A stretch of 64,000 nt of DNA from Halomonas lysinitropha (GCF_902500215.1 NZ_CABVOU010000015.1:62001-126000); one strand, 5' to 3'; positions 1-13,648 are shown, counted from the stretch's first letter. Program-made: numbers and translations. Notes: generated by a model from the sequence alone, not told the origin.

Positions 1-12
1 CGGGTCGCTGAT

Positions 13-47
13 ACGACAAGCCCGGCCATTCAGGCCGGCCTTGTCGT
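13..47. terminator. hairpin downstream of gyrB
   Basis: Inverted repeat with outer arms ACGACAAG/CTTGTCGT and inner arms CCGGCC/GGCCGG around a five-base loop, with one mismatch between them. On the plus strand it is followed by a pyrimidine-rich stretch, so it could end a rightward gene lying left of the window. It may also end the leftward gyrB operon, although there is no U-tract on that side. Seen in the sequence; the terminator role is inferred. Confidence 0.5.
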
Positions 48-69
48 TCTTGCTCTTCAGGCAGTGCGA

Positions 70-85
70 TGTTTCACGTGGAACA
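70..85. other. parS centromere site 1
   Basis: TGTTTCACGTGGAACA, a match to the widely conserved 16-base parS sequence bound by chromosomal ParB. It lies 15 bases beyond the gyrB stop. Together with two further copies inside recF it forms a parS cluster near the origin, and parA and parB are encoded about 25 kb away in this window. Confidence 0.9.
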
Positions 86-100
86 TCGCTAGAACGAGCG

Positions 101-3648
<3,548 letters not shown>

Positions 3649-3706
3649 CAGGCAGGATCGACCTCGACGGAGACGGCATCCACCACAGGCACCGTCTGCC
3701 GTCGCT

Positions 3707-4810
3707 TCAGAGGCGCATCGGCATGACAACGTACATGGCGTCCCCGCCGCCGGGCTCTTCCATCAGCGCACTGCTGTTGGGATCGGCGAAGGTCATCTGC
3801 ACACGATCATCGTCCAGTACACCGAGCACATCGACGAGATAGCCAACATTGAAGCCGATTTCCATGCCCGGCCCGCTGTACTCGATGGCGACGCTCTCTT
3901 CGGCCTCTTCCTGTTCGGGATTGTTGGCCATCACACGCAGACTTCCCTCCTCGAGATTGAGGCGCACGCCACGGTACTTCTCGTTGGAGAGAATAGCGGT
4001 GCGGGACAGCACCTGGCGTAACTCGGCACGGTCGGCGATGAGGACCTTGTCACCGCCACGCGGAACGACCCTCTCGTAGTCGGGGAACTTGCCATCCACC
4101 AGCTTGGAGGTGAAGGTGAAGTCACCGGTATGGGCCCGCACATGGCTGGCACCAAGGGTCAGACTCACCGGCTCCTCACCGTCATCTAGCAGGCGAACCA
4201 ATTCCAGGACCCCCTTGCGCGGGACGATCAGCTTCTGGGACGGCTCTACCTGAATCTCGACCGGGCGCGAGCACACGGCCAGGCGATGGCCATCGGTGGC
4301 CACGGTGCGCACCAGGTTGTTGCCGAGCTCGAGCAGCATGCCATTGAGATAGTAGCGGACATCCTGTTGAGCCATGGCGAAGGAGGTCGCATCGATCAGG
4401 TGCTTGAGGGTGCCACGCGGCAGGCTGAGTTCCACATTGCTTCGCTCCTGCTCGATGTTGGGGAACTCGGCCACCGGCAGGGTCGATAGGGTGAAGCGCG
4501 AGCGACCACTGCGCAGTACGGCTCGCCCCTCCTCGAGGGATAACTGTATCTCGGACTGATCGGGCAACGACTTGCAGATATCCATGAGCTTGCGGGCCGG
4601 CACGGTAGCCGAACCAGTCTCTTCCACCACGTTAGCGGCGGTGCGGCCGATCAGCTCGACCTCGAGATCGGTACCGGTGAGGGACACCTGATCCTGGTCG
4701 ACCTGAATCAGCACGTTGGAGAGTACCGGCAGGGTCTGACGTCGCTCCACCACGCCAGCCACCAGCGTCAGCGGGCGCAGCAGCGCTTCTCGGGAGATGG
4801 AAAATTTCAT
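3707..4810 (-). CDS. dnaN: DNA polymerase III beta sliding clamp
   Basis: Ring-shaped processivity clamp of the replicative polymerase. The 367-residue product begins MKFSISREALLRPL and ends with the conserved YVVMPMRL, which lies near the peptide-binding pocket. Length and three-domain organisation match the family. It lies between dnaA (61-base gap) and recF (58-base gap), the standard operon order. No internal anomalies seen. Confidence 0.98.
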   Translation of the reverse strand: MKFSISREALLRPLTLVAGVVERRQTLPVLSNVLIQVDQDQVSLTGTDLEVELIGRTAANVVEETGSATVPARKLMDICKSLPDQSEIQLSLEEGRAVLRSGRSRFTLSTLPVAEFPNIEQERSNVELSLPRGTLKHLIDATSFAMAQQDVRYYLNGMLLELGNNLVRTVATDGHRLAVCSRPVEIQVEPSQKLIVPRKGVLELVRLLDDGEEPVSLTLGASHVRAHTGDFTFTSKLVDGKFPDYERVVPRGGDKVLIADRAELRQVLSRTAILSNEKYRGVRLNLEEGSLRVMANNPEQEEAEESVAIEYSGPGMEIGFNVGYLVDVLGVLDDDRVQMTFADPNSSALMEEPGGGDAMYVVMPMRL

Positions 4811-4871
4811 GTCGGCTCCACTACTTGTCCTGGAGAGATTAAGGCCGGCGACCCGACCGCTGGTGTTCCGT

Positions 4872-6335
4872 TCAGCTGGTCAACAGCCGCAGCAGATTCT
4901 TGTAGTCCTCTCGGATGTCCGAGCTTTCCTCCTGCAATGACTTCACCTTGCGGCAGGCATGCAGCACCGTGGTGTGATCTCGGCCACCGAAGGCATCGCC
5001 GATCTCCGGCAGGCTATGGTTGGTCAGCTCCTTGGCCAGGGCCATGGCGACCTGGCGAGGGCGAGCGACCGACCGCGAACGACGCTTGGAGAGCAAATCG
5101 GAGAGCTTGATCTTGTAATACTCGGCCACGGTGCGCTGGATGTTGTCCACGCCGACCTGCTTGTCCTGAAGCGCCAGCAGGTCCTTGAGGGATTCTCGGA
5201 TGAAGTCCTGGGTAATGGTCTTGCCCATGAAGTGAGAATCGGCGATCACCTTCTTCAGGGCGCCTTCGAGTTCACGCACATTGGAGCGGATCTTCTGGGC
5301 AATAAAGAAAGCGGCATCGTGGGGGAGATCGACCTTGGCCTGATCGGCCTTCTTCATCAGGATCGCCACCCGAGTCTCAAGCTCCGGTGGCTCGATGGCC
5401 ACCGTCAGCCCCCATCCGAAACGGGACTTCAGCCGTTCCTCTACTCCACTGATTTCCTTGGGATACCGGTCAGACGTCAGGATCATCTGCTGGCCACCCT
5501 CGAGCAGCGCATTGAAGGTGTGGAAGAACTCCTCCTGGGAGCGTTCCTTGCCGGCGAAAAACTGGATGTCATCGATCAGCAGAGCATCGACGCTGCGATA
5601 GAAACGCTTGAAGTCGTTGATGGCATTGAGTTGCAGCGCCTTGACCATGTCGGCCACGAAGCGCTCGGAATGCAGGTAGACCACCTGTGCATTCTCGCGT
5701 CGCGTCGCCAGGGCATTGCCGACGGCATGCATAAGGTGGGTCTTGCCGAGGCCGACCCCGCCATAGAGAAACAGCGGATTATAGGCGCCACCGGGATTCT
5801 CGGATACCTGACGTGACGCGGCCCTGGCCAGCTGGTTGGACTTGCCTTCAACGAAGGTCTCAAAGGTAAAGTTGGGATTGAGGCCACTGTTGTGCTTCAG
5901 GCTACCCTCAACCTGCACCTGACGCTCGCCACCGCGTCGCTGGCCACTCTTCTCCTCGCGCAACTGATCGATCTCGCGCTCGTCCCCCACCTCCACCCGC
6001 GGGGAGACTTGAACCGCCGGTGCGGCGGGAGTACGCCCCGCCGAAACGGGATTGCCCAACTCACGAGGCTGAGGGTTGGGCGCTGCGCGCCGACTGCCGA
6101 CGGTCAGCACCACCTTCGGCGGCTTGGCGGGCGAGAGCTCACGCATCAGTTCGCTGATCCGCTTGGCATACTTGTCGCTTACCCAGTCCCGCACGAAGCG
6201 GTTCGGCGCCAGCAGGCGCAACTGGTTGGACTCCCCTTCCTCCGCCTGCAGCGGACGGATCCAGGTATTGAACTGCTGGGAATTCAGTTCATCCTGCAGG
6301 GTATCCAGACATTGTTGCCAGAGAGCCAGTGACAC
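4872..6335 (-). CDS. dnaA: chromosomal replication initiator DnaA
   Basis: AAA+ ATPase that binds DnaA boxes and melts the origin. The 487-residue protein has domain I (1-80, [16 protein letters not shown]), a variable linker (about 80-150), and an ATPase core with Walker A GGVGLGKT (192-199) and Walker B LLIDDIQF. The C-terminal helix-turn-helix DNA-binding domain carries the signature [14 protein letters not shown]. First gene of the leftward operon. The DnaA-box cluster at 6391-6599 lies directly upstream, so autoregulation is likely from known biology but not shown here. Confidence 0.98.
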   Translation of the reverse strand: MSLALWQQCLDTLQDELNSQQFNTWIRPLQAEEGESNQLRLLAPNRFVRDWVSDKYAKRISELMRELSPAKPPKVVLTVGSRRAAPNPQPRELGNPVSAGRTPAAPAVQVSPRVEVGDEREIDQLREEKSGQRRGGERQVQVEGSLKHNSGLNPNFTFETFVEGKSNQLARAASRQVSENPGGAYNPLFLYGGVGLGKTHLMHAVGNALATRRENAQVVYLHSERFVADMVKALQLNAINDFKRFYRSVDALLIDDIQFFAGKERSQEEFFHTFNALLEGGQQMILTSDRYPKEISGVEERLKSRFGWGLTVAIEPPELETRVAILMKKADQAKVDLPHDAAFFIAQKIRSNVRELEGALKKVIADSHFMGKTITQDFIRESLKDLLALQDKQVGVDNIQRTVAEYYKIKLSDLLSKRRSRSVARPRQVAMALAKELTNHSLPEIGDAFGGRDHTTVLHACRKVKSLQEESSDIREDYKNLLRLLTS

Positions 6336-6390
6336 GCGACCTCACCATTGCATTGAAAACGACCGCCTATTGTATCGTTCAGGCAGCATG

Positions 6391-6610
6391 TTATCCACAT
6401 GCCTCACGGCGCGTACCGTGCTGTGGAAAACCTATCTGCGATCCTCAGCGACTCCGACGCAGGAACATCCGGAAGCCACGAATTCGCCCTGACCTGTCAC
6501 TAGCCGAGCAGAGTTGTCCCCCTGACATCCCCACCTTATCCACAGATAAAAAAATTTCCCTTCTCGCTGATATTAAACGTATATAGCATGTTATCCACAA
6601 ATATTATCCC
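6391..6610. other. origin-like DnaA-box cluster between dnaA and rpmH
   Basis: The dnaA-rpmH gap holds perfect DnaA boxes TTATCCACA at 6391-6399, 6536-6544 and 6591-6599, plus the related TTTTCCACA on the minus strand at 6422-6430. Between 6544 and 6590 there is an AT-rich tract (runs of A, TTAAAC, TATATA) that could be the unwinding element. This is the Pseudomonas-type oriC position. A second cluster lies before mnmG, so which one fires cannot be decided from sequence alone. Confidence 0.75.
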
Positions 6611-6717
6611 CCATAGTGATAACAAGGTCACACTTTATATGAATGCTCTTCTGGAGCGCCAGACCCCGGGCAACCCGTTCCCCAACCCTGCTTATGGCAT
6701 AGGGAAGCAAGGAAGAA

Positions 6718-6746
6718 TTGCACCGCGGGGCTGAAATCACTACAAT
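6718..6746 (+). promoter_or_regulatory. sigma-70 promoter of rpmH-rnpA
   Basis: -35 TTGCAC (6718-6723), a 17-base spacer and -10 TACAAT (6741-6746), about 98 bases ahead of the rpmH start. Near-consensus elements with ideal spacing. The strong form suits a ribosomal-protein gene. Confidence 0.75.
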
Positions 6747-6843
6747 TTCCGGTCTTGAACCGAATACCCCCGGGTCCGCCAGCGGTATCCGGATACCTTC
6801 GAATGATCGATTCGTTCCGAAAACCACGTGGGAATAACGAGTT

Positions 6844-6978
6844 ATGAAACGCACTTTTCAACCCAGCGTCCTCAAGCGCAAGCGCATGCATGGTTTCCGT
6901 GCGCGCATGGCCACCAAGAATGGTCGTGCCGTACTGGCCCGTCGTCGTGCCAAGGGTCGCAAGCGCCTGAGCGCCTGA
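6844..6978 (+). CDS. rpmH: 50S ribosomal protein L34
   Basis: Forty-four-residue basic ribosomal protein ([22 protein letters not shown] to GRKRLSA), the exact length and sequence pattern of L34. It sits between the dnaA-side origin region and rnpA, its universal neighbour, with 13 bases to the rnpA start. Confidence 0.97.
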   Translation: MKRTFQPSVLKRKRMHGFRARMATKNGRAVLARRRAKGRKRLSA

Positions 6979-6991
6979 ACGCGGCCCTCGC

Positions 6992-7408
6992 GTGTCACGT
7001 CAGGGCTTTCCCCGGCAGTTGCGACTGCTGACCGCCGGGGATTATCGACATGTCTTCGAAACGGCTGCATTCAAGGTCCACGGCAAAGGGCTGATGGCCC
7101 TGGCCTCTCCCAACGCACGAGGCTATCCGCGGCTCGGCCTGATCTTCAGCAAGAAGAATGTCCGTAGGGCCGTGGACCGAAACCGCCTCAAGCGCATCGT
7201 GCGCGAATCCATCCGGCTTCAGCAGCATCGCCTGCCCTCGGTGGATATCGTGGTGCTGGCAAGACGAGGAGTCCATGAACTGGACAATGCCACCGTGCAT
7301 CGTCAACTCCACGGGATGTGGCGGCGACTGGAGAGAGAAGCACAAAAGTCGCCCCTTGGGGCAGACTTGTCCAGCCAGGAGACCGGTGAAGCAGGCCACG
7401 AACGATGA
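6992..7408 (+). CDS. rnpA: ribonuclease P protein component
   Basis: Protein subunit of RNase P, which assists the RNA subunit in trimming the 5' leader of tRNAs. The 138-residue product starts at GTG and has the family motif RNRLKR (63-68) and the following basic helix. The C-terminus past about residue 115 is low in conservation. Close spacing to rpmH indicates co-transcription. Confidence 0.95.
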   Translation: MSRQGFPRQLRLLTAGDYRHVFETAAFKVHGKGLMALASPNARGYPRLGLIFSKKNVRRAVDRNRLKRIVRESIRLQQHRLPSVDIVVLARRGVHELDNATVHRQLHGMWRRLEREAQKSPLGADLSSQETGEAGHER

Positions 7409-7445
7409 CAGGTACCCCAGCGTGCCCGTTTATCCCGGAGCCTGC

Positions 7446-7612
7446 ATGAACATCGTTACTGCCATCTTCGCTGCAATCCTCCACGCTGATGCATCGAATG
7501 CAGCCAGCCTGCGTGCATTATCTAGCCTGCCTCCGGCAGGCTTTCGTGTATCTCGGGTGTGCGACCTGCGTTGCGCCATCGGAATGTTCACTCCCCATCG
7601 GGCAGACCCCTC
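7446..7612 (+). pseudogene. possible yidD remnant, or plain spacer
   Basis: The gene yidD (about 70-90 residues, membrane insertion factor) normally lies between rnpA and yidC and often overlaps rnpA. Here the 204-base gap has no open frame of that type. One frame from 7489 reads MQPACVHY followed by LRQA, recalling the PxCSxY signature of YidD, and another frame later gives an Arg-Cys and an Asp-Pro. Frames are broken, and a hairpin (7524-7542) accounts for part of the resemblance. Low confidence that this is a decayed gene rather than spacer. Confidence 0.25.
7524..7545 (+). terminator. hairpin between rnpA and yidC
   Basis: Perfect eight-base arms AGCCTGCC/GGCAGGCT with a three-base loop, followed by TTCG. 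It may act as a weak terminator or an mRNA processing point separating rpmH-rnpA from yidC. Confidence 0.45.
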
Positions 7613-9310
7613 ATGGACGTAAAACGACTTCTCCTCGTGATTCCTCTGGCGGTACTCGCCTACCTGTTGATCGTCCAGTGGAATCAGGACTACGGCCAGG
7701 TGACCCCTGAGCCGCAAGCTCCCGCCATCTCGAGCAAGGCCCCGGAAGGGGCTCGCCAGGACCCGGCGTCCTCGGGAAGCGACGACCTCTCGGTACCCGC
7801 AACTGCCAGTTCGGCGGATGACATGACCGGTGACATCCCCGGCGAAGCTGCTGCTCCCTCGGGTAGTCGGGATCTGGTCGCCGTCGTTACCGACGTGCTC
7901 GATGTCCGTATCGACCCCCAGGGTGGAGATATCGTCTATGCGGCGCTTCCCCAGCATCGCTTCAGCCTCAACTCCGAACGACCCTATGTGCTGCTGTCTG
8001 ACAGCGAGAGCCGCAGCTATGTGGCACGTTCCGGCCTTCAGCTCGAGGGCCACGAGGGCCGCATCACCTTCACCCCCGAGACGACTGAGTACCGCCTGGG
8101 TGACAACGATGAGCGCCTCGAGGTCGACCTGTCTGCCGAAGTGAATGGCGTCGATGTGATCAAGCGCTTCACCTTCGAGCGTGACAGCTACGCGGTGGAC
8201 GTGAACTACTTCCTGGCCAACAACACCGAGGAGGCGGTCACCGCTCGCTTCATCGGCCAGCTGGCCCGCGACAACAGCAGTGACCCCTCCAGCGGTCCGG
8301 CCCTGGGCATGCAGTCCTTCCTCGGCGCGGCCTACTCCACCCCGGAGGACCGCTATCTGAAGGTCGATTTCGAGGAGATCCAGGAAGGCGCCTTCAACAA
8401 CCGCGACGTTGAAGGGGGCTGGGTCGCCATCATCCAGCACTACTTCACTTCCGCCTGGGCCCCCGCCCAGAACCAGCAAAACCTCTTCTATGCGACCACC
8501 GATTCCCGTAATCGCAACGTGGCCGCCTTCGCCGGCCCCACCAGCAACGTCTCGGCTAACAGCGAGGCAACGCTGGGAGCAACGCTCTACATGGGCCCCA
8601 AGATACAGGATCGCCTGGAGAACGTGGCGCCTCACCTGGAGCTGACGGTGGACTTCGGCTGGCTGTGGTTCATCGCCAACCCGCTGTTCTGGCTGCTGGA
8701 CCAGATCCACGACCTGATCGGCAACTGGGGCTGGTCCATCGTGCTTCTGACCCTGCTGGTAAAGCTGGCGCTTTGGCCGCTCTCCGCCAAGGCCTACAAG
8801 TCCATGGCGCGCATGCGCAAACTGGGCCCGGAGATGCAGCGTCTCAAGGAGCAGTTCGGCGACGACCGCCAGAAGATGTCCCAGGAGATGATGAAGTTCT
8901 ACCAGAAGGAGAAGATCAACCCCCTGGGCGGCTGCCTGCCGATCCTGGTGCAAATGCCGGTGTTCATCGCCCTCTACTGGATGCTGCTGGAATCCGTGGA
9001 GTTGCGCCACGCACCCTTCATGTTCTGGATTCAGGACCTGTCGGTGAAGGACCCCTACTTCATCCTGCCGATCCTCATGGGCGCCTCGATGTTCGTCCAG
9101 CAGATGCTCAACCCGACGCCTCCGGACCCCATGCAGGCAAAGATCATGAAGATGCTGCCGATCGTCTTCACCTTCTTTTTCCTGTGGTTCCCTGCCGGCC
9201 TGGTCATCTACTGGGTGGTCAACAACTGCATCTCCATCGTTCAGCAGTATGCAATCACCCGCAAGATCGAGGCCGATCCGAGTATCGGCAAGGGCATGAA
9301 GACCAAGTAG
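7613..9310 (+). CDS. yidC: membrane protein insertase YidC
   Basis: Inner-membrane insertase that works alone or with SecYEG. The 565-residue protein has an N-terminal signal-anchor helix (about 5-22), a low-complexity linker, a large periplasmic beta domain (about 90-330), and the conserved five-helix core, including [18 protein letters not shown], the NPLGGCLP loop and a final helix with YWVVNN. The start at 7613 gives the family N-terminus [12 protein letters not shown]. Length is normal for proteobacteria. Followed by a strong hairpin, then mnmE. Confidence 0.97.
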   Translation: MDVKRLLLVIPLAVLAYLLIVQWNQDYGQVTPEPQAPAISSKAPEGARQDPASSGSDDLSVPATASSADDMTGDIPGEAAAPSGSRDLVAVVTDVLDVRIDPQGGDIVYAALPQHRFSLNSERPYVLLSDSESRSYVARSGLQLEGHEGRITFTPETTEYRLGDNDERLEVDLSAEVNGVDVIKRFTFERDSYAVDVNYFLANNTEEAVTARFIGQLARDNSSDPSSGPALGMQSFLGAAYSTPEDRYLKVDFEEIQEGAFNNRDVEGGWVAIIQHYFTSAWAPAQNQQNLFYATTDSRNRNVAAFAGPTSNVSANSEATLGATLYMGPKIQDRLENVAPHLELTVDFGWLWFIANPLFWLLDQIHDLIGNWGWSIVLLTLLVKLALWPLSAKAYKSMARMRKLGPEMQRLKEQFGDDRQKMSQEMMKFYQKEKINPLGGCLPILVQMPVFIALYWMLLESVELRHAPFMFWIQDLSVKDPYFILPILMGASMFVQQMLNPTPPDPMQAKIMKMLPIVFTFFFLWFPAGLVIYWVVNNCISIVQQYAITRKIEADPSIGKGMKTK

Positions 9311-9331
9311 CGCGGTACTTCTTCCCGACGT

Positions 9332-9363
9332 CCAGACCCCCGCCACGGCGGGGGTCTGGCGTT
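9332..9363 (+). terminator. terminator-like hairpin after yidC
   Basis: GC-rich inverted repeat with 13-base arms (CCAGACCCCCGCC and complement) directly after the yidC stop, followed by CGTTTACG. The U-tract is short, so termination may be partial. Confidence 0.6.
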
Positions 9364-9414
9364 TACGGCACCCGCCCCGGACAATATCTCTTTCTTTCAG
9401 CCGAGGAGTCGCCG

Positions 9415-10785
9415 ATGAGCAGCAGCCTCCATGATCAGGACACCATCACCGCCCTGGCTACGCCTCCGGGGCGCGGCGGCGTGGGCATCATCCGCGTCTC
9501 CGGTCCTGCCTGCACGACGATCGCCGAGGCCATGGTGGGCCACTGCCCGGCCCCTCGATACGCCCACTATGGCCCCTTCCGCGGCAAATCCTCGGTAATA
9601 GATGAGGGCATCGCACTGTTCTTTCCCGGTCCTCACTCCTTCACCGGCGAAGACGTGCTGGAACTTCAGGGCCATGGCGGCCCGGTGATCATGGACCTGT
9701 TGCTGGAGCGATGCGTTCAGCTGGGGGCCCGGCTCGCCCGCCCGGGCGAGTTCTCGGAGCGAGCCTTCCTCAACGACAAGCTGGATCTGGCCCAGGCCGA
9801 GGCCATTGCCGATCTGATCGAGGCCAGTTCCCGAGGGGCGGCCGAGAACGCCCTGCGCTCCTTGCAGGGCGAGTTTTCGAAGCAAGTGGCGTCACTGGTC
9901 CAGCGGCTGATCGAACTGCGCATCTACGTGGAGGCGGCCATCGACTTCCCTGAAGAGGAGATCGACTTCCTGGCCGACGGGCATGTCGCCAACAGGCTGG
10001 CCGAGGTCCAGTCGGAACTGGCCGAAGTGCGGGCCGCCGCCGGACAGGGGGCCCTGATGCGCGAGGGCATGAGCGTGGTGATCGCCGGGCGCCCCAATGC
10101 CGGCAAGTCGAGCCTGCTCAATGCGCTGACCGAACAGGATACGGCCATCGTTACCGACATCGAGGGGACCACCCGGGATGTCCTCCGCGAGCATATCCAC
10201 CTGGATGGCATGCCCCTGCACATCATCGACACGGCTGGGCTGCGTGATACCCCGGATGCCGTGGAGAAGATCGGGGTGGCCCGCGCCTGGGAAGAGATCG
10301 AGCAGGCCGATCGCGTGCTACTGTTGGTGGATGCTGCCACTACCGATGCCATCGATCCCATGGTCATCTGGCCCGAATTCGTGGCACGCCTTCGGGACCC
10401 CTCGCGGTTGACGCTGGTGCGCAACAAGATCGATGCCAGCCACGAATCCCCCGGCATCGATGCTGATGACGTCACCCCGGTGATTCGGCTCTCGGCGAGG
10501 AACGGCGCGGGGTTGGAAAGCCTCAGGGAGCACCTCAAGTCGGTAATGGGCTATGCCGCGACCACTGAAGGGCGCTTCTCGGCCCGGCGGCGGCATCTGG
10601 AGGCCCTGGACCGGGCCCAACAGGCCCTCTGCAACGGCGCGGCACAGCTTGCCGGCTACGGGGCCGGTGAGCTGCTCGCCGAGGACCTGCGCGATGCCCA
10701 GCAGGCCCTGGGCGAGATCACCGGCGAGTTCAGTGCGGATGACCTGCTGGGCGAGATATTCGGCAGCTTCTGCATCGGCAAGTAA
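9415..10785 (+). CDS. mnmE: tRNA modification GTPase MnmE
   Basis: Works with MnmG to form cmnm5-type modifications at uridine 34 of certain tRNAs. The 456-residue protein has an N-terminal folate-binding domain, a helical domain, an inserted Ras-like G domain with G1 GRPNAGKS (225-232), a DTAG switch and NKID, and the essential C-terminal CIGK. GAGGAG lies seven bases before the ATG. Its partner mnmG is encoded at 24.8 kb. Ends 11 bases from the convergent rlmJ. Confidence 0.97.
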   Translation: MSSSLHDQDTITALATPPGRGGVGIIRVSGPACTTIAEAMVGHCPAPRYAHYGPFRGKSSVIDEGIALFFPGPHSFTGEDVLELQGHGGPVIMDLLLERCVQLGARLARPGEFSERAFLNDKLDLAQAEAIADLIEASSRGAAENALRSLQGEFSKQVASLVQRLIELRIYVEAAIDFPEEEIDFLADGHVANRLAEVQSELAEVRAAAGQGALMREGMSVVIAGRPNAGKSSLLNALTEQDTAIVTDIEGTTRDVLREHIHLDGMPLHIIDTAGLRDTPDAVEKIGVARAWEEIEQADRVLLLVDAATTDAIDPMVIWPEFVARLRDPSRLTLVRNKIDASHESPGIDADDVTPVIRLSARNGAGLESLREHLKSVMGYAATTEGRFSARRRHLEALDRAQQALCNGAAQLAGYGAGELLAEDLRDAQQALGEITGEFSADDLLGEIFGSFCIGK

Positions 10786-10796
10786 GCGGTTTTCCC

Positions 10797-11645
10797 CTAC
10801 TCTCCCACCCACCAGTCGCTATGATGACGGCAGGTTGCGCCCAGCAGTGGCGTGACCAGCCGCATGGCGGCTTCCAGCCGCTCGTCGAGACCCCAGGGCG
10901 GATTGATCACCAGCATGCCGCTGCCGACCATGCCGCGTTCGCCCTCCTTCACCTCACGCATCCTCAGCTCGCTATGCCAGATCTTGCGCAGCCCACCCTC
11001 ACGGAGTCCCTCCAGCAGCTCGTGATGATAGCCGGCCGGCAGGAGGGGATACCAGACCAGCACGACGGCATGACGCGCCTTTCGCATGGCTTCGAGTACG
11101 GCTTTGGCTACCTGGCCATACTCTGCCTTGCGCTCGTAGCTGGGGTCGACCAACACACACAGGCGCGGCGTAGCCACCGGCAGACGCTTCACCAGCCCCT
11201 CCAGGCCGTCACCATGGATACACTGCACATTGTCGGGCATTAGCTGACGGGCCAGATAGCCATGCTCACCGGCGTGAAGCTCGAAGAGAAGCAGCCTGTC
11301 CTGCGGTCGCAATCGATCAGATAGCCACCAAGGCGAGCCAGGATAACAGTCGAGCCTGCCGCGCCGATCCTGTACCCGGGCGACGGCGGCGAGCCAGTCA
11401 CCAAGCAGCGGATCGCTATCGGGTAACGCCCTCGCGTGCCATAGCCGGTCGATGCCCTCTCGATGCTCACCGAGTTTCGCCGTCTCTTCGGCCGCCAGCG
11501 GATAGAGGCCACGACCGGCATGGGTATCTACATACGTAACAGCCGATTTCTTACGTAACAGATGATCAATGACCGCGAAAAGCGTCAGATGCTTGTGAAC
11601 ATCGGCGAAATTGCCCGCATGATAGGCATGCTGATAGGAAAGCAT
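10797..11645 (-). CDS. rlmJ: 23S rRNA (adenine2030-N6)-methyltransferase RlmJ
   Basis: SAM-dependent methyltransferase for A2030 of 23S rRNA. 282 residues, close to the E. coli length. The N-terminus MLSYQHAYHAGNFADVHKH is diagnostic, followed by the SAM motif DTHAGRG (about 40-46) and the catalytic motif DPSYE in place of the usual DPPYE. An upstream GTG at 11672 is in frame but lies before the conserved N-terminus, so I use 11645. Confidence 0.95.
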   Translation of the reverse strand: MLSYQHAYHAGNFADVHKHLTLFAVIDHLLRKKSAVTYVDTHAGRGLYPLAAEETAKLGEHREGIDRLWHARALPDSDPLLGDWLAAVARVQDRRGRLDCYPGSPWWLSDRLRPQDRLLLFELHAGEHGYLARQLMPDNVQCIHGDGLEGLVKRLPVATPRLCVLVDPSYERKAEYGQVAKAVLEAMRKARHAVVLVWYPLLPAGYHHELLEGLREGGLRKIWHSELRMREVKEGERGMVGSGMLVINPPWGLDERLEAAMRLVTPLLGATCRHHSDWWVGE

Positions 11646-11673
11646 GGAAGGAAATCCCTGAGACGGCAACACG

Positions 11674-11708
11674 AAAAGGGCCCGCCACTGTATGCCAGTG
11701 ATGGGCCC
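11674..11708 (-). terminator. terminator of the OmpA-like lipoprotein gene
   Basis: Hairpin with outer GGGCCC arms and inner CACTG/CAGTG arms. On the minus strand it is followed by TTTT. It lies 27 bases after the lipoprotein stop and ahead of rlmJ, so rlmJ probably has its own promoter. Confidence 0.75.
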
Positions 11709-11734
11709 GGATAGTCAGGCGACAGGGGTCTCTC

Positions 11735-12418
11735 TTATTGCTGCTGGAAGCGATCCTCGATGGGCGTCAGGGTGATCTCCACCCGACGGTTCTGGGCCCG
11801 ACCCTGCTCGGTGTTATTGCTGGCAACCGGCTGGGTCTCGCCGTAGCCGCGCATGTTCAAGCGATTTCCTGATACGCCGGACTGGGAAAGGTAGCTACCC
11901 ACCGCCTGGGCACGACGCTCGGAGAGCCGCTGGTTATAGCTGGCATCGCCGGTACTGTCGGTATGGCCACCAATGTTGACCAGGGTGTCGGGATATTGCT
12001 GCAGCACCGCGGCAACATCGTTGAGGGCATTGCGCGCACTGGGCGTCAGGTCGCTTGAATCAAAACCGAAGGTCACTTCGCTCGGCATATTGAGCACGAT
12101 ATCGTCACCGCGACGATCGACTCCGATGCCGGTGCCCTGGGTACTCTGCCGTAGCTGTTCCTCCTGTCGATCCATGTAGGCGCCGATACCTCCGCCGGCG
12201 GCGGCCCCCACCGCGGCACCGATCAGGGCGCGATCGCGGCGACTGGTGCTACCGTCGCCGCTGAGGGCACCGGCAGCGGCGCCGACGGCAGCGCCGATAG
12301 CTGCCCCCGTTCCAGTCTGGCTACGCTGGGTCTGGCCGGTATTGGGGTCGGTGGTGGCACAACCCGCCAGCAGCAAGACTGTGGCGAAGGGGGCAATAAA
12401 ACGAAATGATTTCATCAT
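11735..12418 (-). CDS. OmpA-family lipoprotein with glycine zipper
   Basis: Outer-membrane lipoprotein of the YiaD/OmpA-C type that likely anchors the envelope to peptidoglycan. The 227-residue product has a signal peptide with lipobox LLAGC (Cys at about 20), two glycine-zipper segments (GAAIGAAVGAAAGAL and a second similar one, about 38-82), and a C-terminal OmpA domain with the peptidoglycan-binding pattern NIGGHTDSTG and NRRVEI. Two adjacent ATG codons make the start uncertain by one residue. Monocistronic, with its own terminator. Confidence 0.9.
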   Translation of the reverse strand: MMKSFRFIAPFATVLLLAGCATTDPNTGQTQRSQTGTGAAIGAAVGAAAGALSGDGSTSRRDRALIGAAVGAAAGGGIGAYMDRQEEQLRQSTQGTGIGVDRRGDDIVLNMPSEVTFGFDSSDLTPSARNALNDVAAVLQQYPDTLVNIGGHTDSTGDASYNQRLSERRAQAVGSYLSQSGVSGNRLNMRGYGETQPVASNNTEQGRAQNRRVEITLTPIEDRFQQQ

Positions 12419-12424
12419 GGGGCA

Positions 12425-13648
12425 TTATCTCCTCGAGTAGACGAGTTCTTCCTTGACCGGTCGATCCTCACTGATCAAGACCAGTAACTCATTCAAGAAT
12501 AGCAGACCTTGTGGCGATGCCTGCAGCCTGCCGGCACCTTCCACAAGAAGTCCTTTTTCACGGGCCGTAACCAGTCGGGAAAGCAGTGCCTGCAACCCGC
12601 GCCCGGTATGGGCCTTCCAGGTCGACAGCGGCACACCCTCCACCAGGCGCAGGGCATTCATGGCGAATTCCAGCGGCAGCTCTCGCTCATCGATATCGCC
12701 TTGGCCGGCCACGAAGCCACGTGGGTCGTTGACCCGGCGCAAGTAAGCGTCGGGCAACCGCGATTTCCAGCGGCGGTGAATCTGCAGGCCATCGCTCCCC
12801 GCAACGCTGAGCTTGCCATGGGCACCGGCACCGATTCCCAGATAATCACCGAAGTGCCAGTAGTTGAGATTGTGACGCGAGCGCCGACCAGCACGGGCAT
12901 AGGCGGAAATCTCGTAGCGCTCCAGGCCGGCGGATTCCAGGCGCTCGTGCCCCATGTCCTGGATGTCCCAGAGGACCTCCTCCACGGGCAGCTCGGGGGG
13001 AAAAGTATAGAATTCGGTATTGGGTTCCAGAGTCAGCTGATACCAGGAGAGATGCTCCGGGGAGAAGGAGAGGGCCTGATCGAGATCGGCCAGCGCCAGC
13101 GCCGGCGTCTGTTCGGGAAGACCGTGCATCAGATCGATGTTGAGGTTGTCGAAGCCCGCGTCGCGGGCCTCCTCGATGGCGGCCACGGCATCGTTACCGC
13201 CATGGATGCGCCCCAGCGCCGCCAGCTGCACATCCTGGAAGCTCTGCACGCCCAACGACAGCCGGTTGATTCCCGCCGCCCGATAGGCGGCGAAGCGCCC
13301 ACGCTCCAGGGTTCCGGGATTGGCTTCCAGGGTGATCTCGACGTCTGCCGCCAGAGGGAGCCGGTCTGCCACGGCCTGCAGCAACCGCTCGTAGAATCCG
13401 CCCGACATCAGGCTCGGTGTGCCGCCGCCGATAAAGATGCTCACCAGCTCACGCCCTGCGACCAGAGGCAGGTCAGCCTCGAGATCCGCGATCAGCGCCG
13501 CAAGGTAGCTCGCCTCGGGCAGCTCGGCGCTGCGCCCTACCCCATGGGAATTGAAGTCACAGTAGGGGCACTTGCGCACGCACCAAGGCACGTGAATATA
13601 AAGCGATAATGGCGGCACTCCAGGCGATAGCGGGATAGAAGCGCTCAT
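12425..13648 (-). CDS. hemW: radical SAM haem chaperone HemW
   Basis: Radical-SAM protein related to HemN, now thought to handle haem rather than oxidise coproporphyrinogen. 407 residues. The cluster motif is CVRKCPYC (Cys23, Cys27, Cys30), followed by GGGTPSL, a TIM-barrel core and a HemN C-terminal domain. The ATG at 13648 overlaps the rdgB stop (TGATG), so the two are translationally coupled. It has no CNRRC-type N-terminal extension, which separates it from true HemN. Confidence 0.93.
   Translation of the reverse strand: MSASIPLSPGVPPLSLYIHVPWCVRKCPYCDFNSHGVGRSAELPEASYLAALIADLEADLPLVAGRELVSIFIGGGTPSLMSGGFYERLLQAVADRLPLAADVEITLEANPGTLERGRFAAYRAAGINRLSLGVQSFQDVQLAALGRIHGGNDAVAAIEEARDAGFDNLNIDLMHGLPEQTPALALADLDQALSFSPEHLSWYQLTLEPNTEFYTFPPELPVEEVLWDIQDMGHERLESAGLERYEISAYARAGRRSRHNLNYWHFGDYLGIGAGAHGKLSVAGSDGLQIHRRWKSRLPDAYLRRVNDPRGFVAGQGDIDERELPLEFAMNALRLVEGVPLSTWKAHTGRGLQALLSRLVTAREKGLLVEGAGRLQASPQGLLFLNELLVLISEDRPVKEELVYSRR

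Noticed and set aside
6818-6837. CCACGTGG palindrome near rpmH as a fourth parS
   Set aside because: Only the inner eight bases match; the flanks do not follow TGTTtC...GaAACA.
7430-9346. 638-codon open frame on the minus strand
   Set aside because: It is the shadow of yidC in a GC-rich genome: His/Leu/Gly-rich with no family resemblance, while the plus strand is a complete YidC.
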